DNA from: Paulinella micropora
Lineage: Eukaryota > Cercozoa > Imbricatea > Euglyphida
Length of the DNA stretch: 64,000 nt
Assembly (NCBI GenBank): GCA_009731375.1
Contig: BJOX01000132.1
Location: 252,818 to 316,817 of the forward strand
Direction of reading: 5' to 3'
Part shown: positions 42,397-51,407 of the stretch, in pieces
How positions within the stretch are numbered: the first letter of the stretch is position 1
How the letters are laid out: every line of letters starts with the position of its first letter
Made by a program: the position numbers and the translations under genes
Notes under the pieces: model-generated
What the model was told of the DNA's origin: nothing
Database searches by the model: none
The model's input: the letters and a program-made list of their open reading frames with translations, nothing else

Positions 42397-42720
42397 AGAT
42401 GGAGAAGGAAGGCAGATACCAATCAATAGTGTTAAAATACCGACGTAAGTGTTGGCCGTTTCGCACGGTAAGTTCTTTTAAGACAACCTCATGATACAAA
42501 GGGTTATAATAGCAATAATGATACCCATTTGAAACAGATACTTAATAAGACGGCTGTCAGTTTTTCGCTTCGTCATACAACAATCCCAGTTGTCTTCGTA
42601 TTCGTGATCTAATTTTTTTTCTTCCTGCTTAATTTGGACATCTAACACACGGTTCTTCAACTCTGGTGTGAGTTCGCCATCTACTTCTATGACTGGTGGT
42701 GGGTGTAATCTAGGCGGCAT
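42382..42720 (-). pseudogene. Two-helix membrane protein, one nonsense codon
   Basis: 112 codons starting MPPRLHPPPVIEVDGELTPE, matching 56862-57203 in C. First membrane segment YLFQMGIIIAIITLCIM. C has Glu in the following position, whereas here TAA (42478-42480) interrupts, after which the frame continues with NTYVGILTLLIGICLPSP, the second membrane segment. A single base change explains the stop. Adjacent to the fibre gene, so a virion or egress role is possible. Confidence 0.65.
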
Positions 42721-42724
42721 TGGG

Positions 42725-42775
42725 TGTAAGTGCTTTTTTTCAAAAACCACTTACGATCTCAAAAACTATATTGGG
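42725..42775 (-). promoter_or_regulatory. Type II start-codon hairpin
   Basis: Minus strand: TATAGTTTTTGAGATCGTAAG, TGG, loop, CACTTAC, then ATG. The stem GTAAGTG/CACTTAC differs at two pairs from GTAGGAG/CTCCTAC at other genes while staying paired, i.e. covariation. Confidence 0.65.
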
Positions 42776-42776
42776 A

Positions 42777-45700
42777 TTACGGAGGGAAAACGACTGCTCG
42801 GATTTCTGCTGATTGGTTGGTTAAATCTTGTAATATATTAAGTAAAGTTTTATTTTCTTTATCTAAATTAACTACTTTTTCCGATAACTCCTGTGTTGCC
42901 TTAACTATTGGTGCTATCAAATCAAAATAGTTCATTGTTTTTAATTCTTCTGTTGTCCCGTCTTCTTTTGACACTTTATGGTCTTCAACTGGATTAAAAC
43001 ATATTAATTTTTTTCAACTAATTCTTCAATATCCTGAGCAATAAATCCGCAGTTCTCTCTTTTTGATTCTCTAAGTTTGAAGCACTTTGGTTTGAGGGCA
43101 TTAATGAAATCTAAACCGCAGAATACAGCATCCCTTATGTCCGTTTTGTGTCTCCTGTCAGAAGTATTAACGATACCACTGCTTGTAAGTGTTGCCCTCG
43201 TGTTTGCTCCCGTATTCCTTAAAATACATCTCATTTGTGTTTCTCTTACAAAATATGCAGTGGTTGTCGTCAGACCACCTTATACCGCACGTAGTTGTCG
43301 AGCCGTCTGTAAAGTAAAGTTGAGCACCTGAATTGTTAATTGTTATGCTGTTGTCTGTTTGAAAGCCACCAGAGCACCACAAAAAACCATCGCTTCCTCT
43401 CAACGACATTGCAGCATTGTTCGCACTATTCTCCCATATAAAACCATTGGATGAAGTATTATTTGCTTTAAATCTTATAGCATGACTACTAAATCCATTT
43501 CCCGCTGGTGCTGTTCCTCCACTTAATGATTTACCCGCCCCAGAAGTCGCCATATATATTCCCCAGTTTGTGTCAGCAATATCCCACATATATATTCCTC
43601 TCGCACTTGTCCCATCTGTTGCTCCTTGAATTGATATTTTCGCACCCGAATTCCCTGTTATCACCCCAGCCGTGCTTATGTTCATCGCCTCAGTCCAAGT
43701 TATATTGTTTCCCACTGTTATTCCGCTAGCATAATTAAAAGATAGTTTGTTGCCACCTTTTGTAAATAGAAAGTTTGAGCCACTATTGCTTGATTTCCAG
43801 TTCGCACCATCATAATAAGCATCAAAAACTAAGTTTATATTGTCCGAGCTCCAATTTAGTTGTTGAAATATAGGATAAACAGATGAATGAATGAATGCTT
43901 GTATGTGCGGTCCATTTAGATTGCCACTGGTTCCATATAATTCTAATCCTCGTGTCGCAGCCGTGCCTTTTGTGTTTCTACCTATTATACACGGGACACC
44001 TAATGAAGTCGCCAATATTCCACTAAATTCTTTTGTTCCTGCTATTGTCTGGGTTCCAGTTAATTTCACATTCTGCCCGTCTAATGTATCCACATAAGTT
44101 TTGTTAGCACCGTCTGTTGAAGCCGATGGAGTGGCTAAGTTTGTTATGCTTTGGCTTTTCATATCAACTCCGCATTCGCAGTTATTGCCCCACTGGCTGA
44201 GAGTGTGGTTGTTGATACCCCCGCACTTGCTGTTATTGCCCCGCTAGCCGTTATGGTTCCGCTTGTTGTGAGTGTGTAGCATGTTATGTTTCTAACATTC
44301 GTTATATCATAATTAAATGTCTCATAGTCAAAATACAAACTGGCTACACGAGGTTGGCTTCTAAATGAAGTTCCACCACTTCCCGTTTTATTCACTATAA
44401 ATATGATATATCTAGCAGAAGCATTTGAAGCGGGTGTATATGTTTTCGTTGATTGTGAAGCCCAAGCCTGCCCTGTCTGTGAATCCCATAATGTGTATGT
44501 GATGTTATCCGCACTAGTTCCAACATACCAAATGCTCGGTGTTGTTTCAATATAATTGGCAGACGAAGACCTAACATAATAATTTTTTATCCTGTATGTT
44601 GCCCCCAAGTCTATTTTTATATATTCGCCTGTGTATGCTGTTCCTCCCCAAGTATTCGTGGTTGCGGGAGTTCTGTTATATACTCCTGTCGTGTCGTTGT
44701 AGTATATAGCCGTAGTCCAATAATCGTTCTGACTGGCATTAAAAGCATAATACGCTGGATTGTATTCATCCGAAGCCGAAGCGACAAACCCGCCAGAATT
44801 ATTGCTTGTCATAGCCTGCGGGGCGGTATATAAAGTAAAAGCCGAAGCCCCATATTTTACATCGCCCGTCATTGTTCCACCCGATAAAGCAAGACAGGCT
44901 AATGACCCTGTTGAATTCACCCAGTTTGAGCCGTTGTATGTTAGTAATTGGCCGTTTGCGGGTGTTGTTATTATTACATCACTTAAAGCATCTATTGACT
45001 TAGTTCCTAACCGTGTGTCAAAATCCGTATTCGCTCTTGCGGTGGTGTAGTATAAGTTAGCGCCTTCTGCGACATTGGTGGTGCTCTTGGTTGCCAATCT
45101 CGTATCAAAATCCGCATTTGCTCTTGCTGTGGTATAATATAAGTTTGTGCCTTCGGATTAATTGGTGGTTGACTTATTGGTGGTTGACTTAGTCGCTAGC
45201 CTTGTATCAAAATTTGAGTTATCTCTGGCTGTGGTGTAATATAAATTAGTTCCCTCTGCTAAGTTGGTTGTGCTTTTTGTTGCTAGTTGTGTATCAAACC
45301 TAGCATTAGTATAATATAAGTTTGTTCCTTCGGCTAAGTTGGTAGTTGATTTAGTCCCTAGCCTTGTATCAAAGTCTGTATTTGCTCTGGCAGTCGTATA
45401 GTAAAGGTTTGTTCCCTCGGCTAAGTTAGTAGTTGATTTAGTCCCTAGCCTTGTATCAAAGTCTGTATTAGCTCTCGCGGTCGTATAGTATAAATTAGTT
45501 CCTTCTGCTAAATTAGTGGTTGATTTTATTGCCAATTGAGTGTCAAACCTAGCATTAGTATAATATAAGTTTGTTCCTTCTGCTAAGTTGGTCGTGCTCT
45601 TTGTTGCTAATTGTGTGTCAAATCTCGCGGTGGTGTAATATAGGTTCGTCCCCTCTGCTAAGTTTGTAGTGGATTTAGTTGCGAGCCGTGTATCAAAGTC

Positions 45701-46433
45701 TGTATTAGCTCTCGCGGTCGTATAGTATAAATTAGTTCCTTCTGCTAAGTTGGTCGTGCTCTTGGTCGCTAATTGTGTATCAAATCTCGCAGTGGTGTAA
45801 TATAGGTTCGTCCCCTCTGCTAAGTTAGTTGTTGATTTAGTTGCGAGCCGTGTATCAAAGTCTGTGTTAGCTCTCGCGGTCGTATAGTATAAATTAGTTC
45901 CTTCTGCTAAGTTGGTCGTGCTCTTAGTCGCTAATTGTGTATCAAATCTCGCAGTGGTGTAATATAAATTTGTTCCTTCTGCTAAGTTAGTTGTTGATTT
46001 AGTGGCTAGTCGTGTGTCAAAATCTGTATTCGCCCTAGCTGTCGTATAGTATAGATTGGTTCCTTCTTTTAAATCTGCGGTTGTTTTCAATAAAAGCCTA
46101 GCATCAAAGTCTGTATTCGCCCTAGCTGTCGTATAGTATAGATTGGTTCCTTCGGCTAAGTTAGTTGTTGATTTGTTTGAAAATCTTGTGTCAAACCGCC
46201 CATCAGTATAGTATAGATTAGTTCCCTCTTTGATGTCTGCTGTGCTTTTGGTAGCCAGTCGTGTGTCAAATCGGCCGTTGGTAAAATAAAGATTTACGGG
46301 GTCGGCATCTTCTGGCACCCTATCTGTGTTTTAAGCCAATAATATTAGTGTTCGTTAAATCAAGGTTGGCTATATTTAGCGAGTCCACCGCTATTTCCTG
46401 TAATCCTAAGAGCGATTTATATTGGCTACCGAT
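42777..46433 (-). pseudogene. Long fibre protein with S74 chaperone domain, broken
   Basis: Homologue of 53012-56872. N-terminus (KSLLGLQEIAVDSLNIANLD) is present but the expected ATG reads ATC near 46431-46433. About 16 tandem units of TKSTTNLAEGTNLYYT type follow, against two or three in C. The centre has a discoidin-like insert (about 44290-44850). The C-terminus has an S74 intramolecular-chaperone motif (TSDRRHKTDI, GFIAQDIEEL) and a heptad tail. Lesions: frameshift near 46325, TAA near 45158, frameshift near 44165, one near 43230 and one near 43010. Clearly decayed. Confidence 0.8.
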
Positions 46434-46516
46434 TGTAGGTTATATTTGTTAAAAAATTGTTTATTAATAAAAACTAAATAATATTATTTTGTATAATAAT
46501 ATAAACAAGTCATAGA

Positions 46517-47062
46517 ATGCCGAGAGGTAATAGAGAGGTCGCTATGAAGAACCTTGAAAAGGGGTGGGAGGCAAAGAAGAACCAGGCTAAGCAGAGAAAG
46601 ATTGAGAGGGCGAGGGAATTACAGCGGAGGAAGAGGCTAAAAATATGAAAGAAATGACCAATGACGAAAAGATGGACCACATTACTAAGAAGCAGTTGGC
46701 TAAGGATATGATTGATGGAAGAGATGGTGAGAAAAGTGAGGAAAGCAGTGAAAGTGATGAGGAAGTAGAGCACGACTTTGTAGACCTAATTGCGGATAAA
46801 ATATCCAAGATGAAGATTAAGACTAAGCAAAAGAAACCCCAAAAGAAAGTGGCAAAAAAGAAAGTGGAAGGAGAAAGCGAGGACAGCAAAAGCGAGGAGG
46901 AGGAAGAAGAGGAAGAGCCTAAGCCTAAGAAAGGAGGGAAGAAGACTGGCCGTGTTAATGTCAATGTTTATGCGGGACAACCAGAGAAGCCAAAAAAAGA
47001 AAGTAAGGATGTTTCAAAAATATTTTTAAAGTTTAAAAATCCAAATGTAAATAATCCGATCG
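46517..47062 (+). pseudogene. Acidic/basic charged protein, frameshifted
   Basis: Homologue of 52420-52947. Basic N-terminus (MPRGNREVAMKNLEKGW), then DMIDGRDGEKSEESSESDEE, a Lys-rich helix, an acidic run and a VNVNVY...PEKPKKE...FLKF end. A frameshift near 46617 splits it. After FLKF there is no stop as in C; the frame stays open to 47340, antisense to the nuclease gene. Serine-acidic clusters look like casein-kinase sites. Function unknown. Confidence 0.6.
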
Positions 47063-47097
47063 GGGTTCTTTTAGCATTATACATTCTTTTTTTTCCT

Positions 47098-47571
47098 TTA
47101 ATTTTTTTTGTTGTTTTTTTCTTCATAGTTTCTCTTGTATTTCTTTGCTTTATCCTTATTGATTTTATTGTATTCAGTTGTTTTCTTTATTATTTCATTT
47201 TTATTATTCTCATAGTAGTCTTTTCGTTTATGTCTGATTTCTTCCTTATTATCTTCGGCCCATTCTTGTTTTGTTCTTCCCGCAATTTTTTTATTAATAC
47301 AATTATTTTCTCTATTTATTTCGCCTTCCCGTCTGTTTAGTTCCATTTTGTTTTCACACGAAAATTCTTTGATGAGTTCAATATAGGCATCATCATATTT
47401 GATTATTTCAAAAGAAGATATGTAATGATGTTTGCCATTTAACCAACATTTGTAATCTTTTTTATGAGTATGAAGTCGTTTATATAGCGGTTGAGTAGTT
47501 GAACCGATATATACTTCGTTAGTTTGGTGAGACCGAATTGAATAGATTTTTCCTTGTTTCTAGTCGGGCAT
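47098..47571 (-). pseudogene. GIY-YIG nuclease, nonsense at codon 4
   Basis: 158 codons from ATG 47571. The only lesion seen is TAG at 47560-47562, where C has Tyr. GIY-type motif KIYSIRSHQTNEVYIGST, then the conserved ELNRREGEI and NCINKKIAGR segments and a Lys-rich linker. No Cys/His tail as in the C copy. GIY-YIG enzymes nick or cut DNA as homing or structure-specific endonucleases. Here it sits next to the integrase end. Confidence 0.75.
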
Positions 47572-47637
47572 TACCGCTTTATATCTTTTATTATCGTTAT
47601 ATTTAGATAGAATTTATTTTTCTGAATCTTTCAATAT

Positions 47638-47895
47638 ATGAACAAGATAAAAGATTTACCATTAGATGTTCGTTTACACATTATGGACTACCTATATAAT
47701 CATCGTATGCATGACTTCACTAGTTGCTATGTGTGTGGATTAACTCTGTGTTTAGCGAACCGACAGATTACAGCCATTGATGATACATTTGACAGATTTT
47801 ATACCTATGAGTTTTGTTCTAATTATTGTTTTGAACTAGAAAAAAAAGAAAGAGCAATATATAAGGATAAAGCATTAGGTGTGATAAAGTATTAG
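47638..47895 (+). CDS. F-box-like small protein with Cys pairs
   Basis: 85 residues. LPLDVRLHIMDYL near the N-terminus resembles the first helices of an F-box. CYVCG and CSNYC further on could bind zinc. Ends 6 bp before the integrase start. If a true F-box it would link to host SCF ubiquitin ligase; this is inference. No counterpart was seen in C. Confidence 0.45.
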   Translation: MNKIKDLPLDVRLHIMDYLYNHRMHDFTSCYVCGLTLCLANRQITAIDDTFDRFYTYEFCSNYCFELEKKERAIYKDKALGVIKY

Positions 47896-47901
47896 AAGGT
47901 G

Positions 47902-48885
47902 ATGGACCACAAACATAGCAATCCACAAAACAATAGCACGGATGAAGTTGTAGATGATGAAGATGAAAGAAAGGAACAACAAGCACTTGAAATTCATTAC
48001 CAAAAAAGATTACCAACCGATAAATGGAATACTATATGGTCGGACAAACCACTTAAACAAGTATTTGTAGATTAGGCGGATATGTCAAAACTTAAAGACA
48101 AGAAAGGAAATAAAGGCTATGCTTGGATGTTGTTTTGGATTGACACTCACAGCCGATTTTTAATAATTAAACCGCTTAAAAATAAAACTGCGAAAGAAGT
48201 TTATTTAGCTTTGAAATCAATACCATACACACCTGACTCTATTACAACCGACAGTGGAAGTGAATATAAAGGAATGGTAAAAGATTATTTCAGAGAGAAT
48301 AATATTGACCATCGGACTGTTGAAGTTGGCGACCATCGGGCTCTTGCGATTGTGGACAGTGTTATTAGAACTATTAGACGGTGGCTTGACATTCTATTTG
48401 AAACTAATGGCAATTTTGATTGGCTGACTTACATTTACGATATGGTGGATGCTTATAATATGCGGTTTCATAGAACAATTCAAGCTAAGCAGATTGATGT
48501 ATTTAAGGGTGTTAATAAAAATAAACAACGAATTCAGCGAGACAATTTAATAGATAAATTTGAAAAAGGAGATAGGGTGCGAAAGGAATTAAAAAGAAAT
48601 TTATTTTCAAAAGGAGGCCGACAATACAGTAAGCAGATTTACACCGTAGTGGGCCGTTCCGGCTTCAAATTAATATTAAATTCAGACGAGCTAGTCAGTC
48701 CCAGGGAATTATTAAAGACCAAATTTGACAAACCAGCTGACGAAGAAAAGCAAATTAACGAACAAGTTAAAGATTTAACAAAACAAAAGAAAACAAAAGA
48801 ATTATTAAACCGTGAAGACATACAACCGGAGAATGTCAGGACTAGTCGGAGAGAAAGAAAAGCAAGAGTAATATTAGATTTGTGA
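47902..48885 (+). pseudogene. Retroviral-type (rve) integrase, one nonsense codon
   Basis: 327 codons from ATG 47902 with TAG at about 48073-48075. Core: first Asp in QVFVD just before the stop, second Asp in TTDSGSEYKG, and the third position in ALAIVDSVIRTIRRWL, where Asp stands instead of the usual Glu. C-terminal SH3-like part (KGDRVRKELKRNLFSKGG...YTVVGRSGFKLIL) and a basic tail. Polintons use such integrases for insertion. C has Leu or Ile at the stop position, so this is decay by one substitution. Confidence 0.8.
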
Positions 48886-48897
48886 GGAAGATTTTTA

Positions 48898-49401
48898 TTA
48901 GACCCACAACGGAACAATCCACTTGATTAACATCGCACTGTGCTGTAATTTTCTGTTAATCGCGGTAAGTGAATTGAATATTATTACCTCATCGGGCCCC
49001 CCAACTGCCACGAGAAAGAGTTGTTCATTTCTCGGTCTCTTGATTGTGCTATCAACATCAACCACCCTGAAAAAAAAGTCATTCTCCTTTGCTTCTTCCC
49101 GACGAATGTGGTTGATAATGTCGGATTTGAAATCAAAAGCGATAACACTTTTCTTAGACAAGATAAAGTCTCTCGGGACCATTACACATTTCCTGTTGTT
49201 TATCCATTCTTCTGCGTGAATATCTGCCAAATTTCTCCATCCAGCAGGAGCAGGGACGGCAGGAGCAGGGGCGGCGGGAGCAGGGTCGGGCTGTCCAGGG
49301 TTGGGCTGGCCAGGGGTGGGGTCGGCTGGGACTGGGGCGGGGTCGGCAGGGGCGGTGTCGTCCAGCTTGGCCTCGCCGAAAATGTCTGCCAGCTGGTCCA
49401 T
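48898..49401 (-). CDS. Pro/Ala-repeat protein, unknown
   Basis: 167 residues. Short N-terminus (MDQLADIFGEAKLDD), about 40 residues of PAP/PGQP repeats, then a compact domain (VMVPRDFILSKKSVIAFDF ... LFLVAVGGPDEVIIF ... LKWIVPLWV-like end). The repeat part is GC-rich, unlike its neighbours. Convergent with the integrase. No family recognised. Confidence 0.5.
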   Translation of the reverse strand: MDQLADIFGEAKLDDTAPADPAPVPADPTPGQPNPGQPDPAPAAPAPAVPAPAGWRNLADIHAEEWINNRKCVMVPRDFILSKKSVIAFDFKSDIINHIRREEAKENDFFFRVVDVDSTIKRPRNEQLFLVAVGGPDEVIIFNSLTAINRKLQHSAMLIKWIVPLWV

Positions 49402-49687
49402 TCCAACTTCTCAACTTGGGAGATTTTGGGAGACTGACGAGAATTTTCTTGACACGTGATTTAGGTTGGGTTGTCAGTTTTTTAGCAATTTCCTTTTTTA
49501 TTTCGGGGACCACAGGGCCGAAATGGTCATCGCAATAATTTTTATCGTAAATTGCGGGCGAAACTGCAGTTTTTTTTTTTTTTGCACGAATGCTCAGAAT
49601 TTTGAGCAAATGAGCAAATGTTTTTCTCGTTTGCTTCGTTTTCTTGCTTTTTTTTGCGGACCTCACTCGTAAACAATAAACCCTCAT
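49154..49687 (-). CDS. Basic protein overlapping the Pro/Ala-repeat gene
   Basis: 177 codons from Met 49687 in another frame. The first 95 residues are outside the neighbouring gene and look real: Lys/Arg-rich, with AVSPAIYDKNYCDDHFGPV and KKILVSLPKSPKLRS. This basic, Lys-rich composition with YDK..CDDHFGP resembles a core protein. The last 80 codons overlap 48898-49401 and are Arg/Pro/Cys-rich, probably shadow. A frameshift joining the two genes is possible. Confidence 0.4.
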   Translation of the reverse strand: MRVYCLRVRSAKKSKKTKQTRKTFAHLLKILSIRAKKKKTAVSPAIYDKNYCDDHFGPVVPEIKKEIAKKLTTQPKSRVKKILVSLPKSPKLRSWNGPAGRHFRRGQAGRHRPCRPRPSPSRPHPWPAQPWTARPCSRRPCSCRPCSCWMEKFGRYSRRRMDKQQEMCNGPERLYLV

Positions 49688-49697
49688 ATTATATATT

Positions 49698-50033
49698 ATG
49701 TCTATTAATCTCATACCAAATTTCATAAAGGGTAAGGAAGAATGAATTGAACAGTTTGAAGACCATAGATATAACCTGAAAAAATTAAGCGAAATGAAAA
49801 TAAAAGCGATGAAAGAGATCGAGAAAGACGAACAGATGATTGAAGAGATGAAGACCGAATTGAATAAAAAGAAAGAAAGACTTGGAGCGATTGATTATGT
49901 ATTGAATGAGAAGAAGAAAGAGCAATGCGAGATTGAAGAAGACTTGATGGAAGAGCGAAGAAAGAAGAAGAGAATGAGACAGATTGAAGGAGAAAGAAGA
50001 TTGATGAAGCATTGGAAGAAACAGAATAGATGA
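49698..50033 (+). pseudogene. Coiled-coil protein, one nonsense codon
   Basis: ATG 49698 opens MSINLIPNFIKGKEE, then TGA at 49743-49745, then the same frame continues to 50033 as a long Lys/Glu coiled coil (EIEKDEQMIEEMKTELNKKK). Divergent from the basic protein at 49687. Last gene before the B-C junction. Function unknown. Confidence 0.5.
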
Positions 50034-50717
50034 CTGATAGATAGTGAAGATATTGAAAATGTAGAAGCCCTCATAGATAAGGGTGCTACTTTCACAAAAG
50101 CTTGTTTAATGTGTTAAAAAATGGTAAAACAAATAAATGATTTAAATGAGGGAAGCCCGAATATGAATAGGGCATTACGGTGAGGTCGCAAAAAATAACT
50201 GATTTCATATTTACTCCCCTCTGTGGGAAATGCTAAACCCCCTGCATTGATGGAAATATTTACAATAATATCTATCCCCTCTGCGGGAAATGCTAAACCC
50301 CCTCCATTGAGGGAAATAATTGAAAATATTTACAACAATATCTACAACAATATCTATCCCCTTTGCGGGAAATATGACAGTAGTATAGGGGGCCACTTTG
50401 GCACGGATGTTCAGCGCAGTTTCATCACAGAAACCACACTAAGAGCCGTTATTTAGTTTTGATGCTACCTATTCTCTCTAAGTTCAAAACATCAATTTCA
50501 TTAAAATCTCTCTTATTATGAATAGTTGTCCAGTTTCGCAAAATCTGGCAAATGAAAAAGTTGACCACTTTCCAGTTTGTCAAAATCTGGCAAGAGGGTA
50601 AATTGTCCTGAGCCCCTAGGTCTCTGGTGGGGAAGTGTTTTTCCACTAAGAGCCGTTATTCGTTATTTCGTCTTCCTATTTATAAGCAGACAAAAGAAAG
50701 AAAAACGGCTACCTATT
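50034..50717. repeat. B-C junction region with short repeats, no gene
   Basis: Holds two full and one partial copy of a unit CCCCTCTG.GGGAAATGCT (about 50216, 50276 and 50357), a direct repeat CACTAAGAGCCGTTATT at 50437-50453 and 50644-50660, and paired CCAGTTT...AAATCTGGCAA stems between them. The ends of elements B and C, or of an older insertion, should lie here, but no terminal inverted repeat was matched to 29041. Confidence 0.5.
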
Positions 50718-50761
50718 GATATTTGAAAGCCGACCGCTACGCTTGTCGTTTTCAAACATCG
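50718..50761 (+). promoter_or_regulatory. Type I single hairpin
   Basis: Arms GATATTTGAAA and TTTCAAACATCG with an inner CGAC/GTCG stem, followed by spacer TTAATTCCATTTAAGTG. Only the first half of the paired element is present, 56 bp before the GIY-YIG start at the outer end of C. Confidence 0.6.
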
Positions 50762-50816
50762 TTAAAAAAATTTAATTCCATTTAAGTGTAAGGACATAAT
50801 AAGACATAAAAGGACA

Positions 50817-51407
50817 ATGCCAGACTACAAGCAAGGAAAGATTTATGCTCTTCGTTCTCACCAGACCGACCAAATATATATTGGTTCTACATTAAATGAA
50901 CTACATAAAAGATTATATGCTCATAGGAAAGACTATGAACATAAAAATAAATATGTATCTTCTTTTGAGATTTTGAAATATAATGATAACTACATTGAAC
51001 TTATTGAAATGTTTCCTTGTAATAACAGAATGGAACTTAGTAAGAGAGAAGGAGAAATAATAAGGCACACAGAAAATTGTGTCAATAAAAATATTGCAGG
51101 TAGAACTACAAAGGAATGGTGTGAAGACAATAAAGATTATATTAAACAATACAGAAAACAATGGAAAGAAGATAATAAAGAGGAAATAAAACAATACTTT
51201 AAGCAATGGAAAAAAGATAATGATGAAAAAATGAAGCAATACCAACTATCATACAAGCAACAAAATAACGATATATTAAATCAAAAAGCAAAAGAAAATA
51301 TTGTATGTGAATGCGGGTTGTCTTACACTAGAAGAAATAAATCAACTCATCAAAAAGCAAATAAACATTTTGATAATCTAATTGGATTAAATGTATTTGG
51401 ATATTAA
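50817..51407 (+). CDS. GIY-YIG endonuclease, intact
   Basis: 196 residues. GIY-type motif KIYALRSHQTDQIYIGST at residues 7-24, helix ELHKRLYAHRKDYE with its conserved Arg, the catalytic-Glu region ELSKREGEIIRHTENCVNK, a Lys-rich repeated linker (KQWKEDNKEEIKQY) and a C-terminal zinc-like VCECGLSYTRRNKSTHQKAN..H. Found in all three elements at the integrase side. Its stop overlaps the convergent integrase by 4 bp. A homing or structure-specific nuclease role is likely. Confidence 0.8.
   Translation: MPDYKQGKIYALRSHQTDQIYIGSTLNELHKRLYAHRKDYEHKNKYVSSFEILKYNDNYIELIEMFPCNNRMELSKREGEIIRHTENCVNKNIAGRTTKEWCEDNKDYIKQYRKQWKEDNKEEIKQYFKQWKKDNDEKMKQYQLSYKQQNNDILNQKAKENIVCECGLSYTRRNKSTHQKANKHFDNLIGLNVFGY

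Noticed and set aside
45158-46318. Regular repeats resembling a CRISPR array
   Set aside because: Units are in frame, code for NLYYT-type fibre repeats, and lack unique spacers of constant length.
46645-47340. Hydrophobic C-terminal tail of the B acidic protein (47062-47340)
   Set aside because: It is the antisense of the Lys-rich GIY-YIG linker; the C homologue stops after FLKF.
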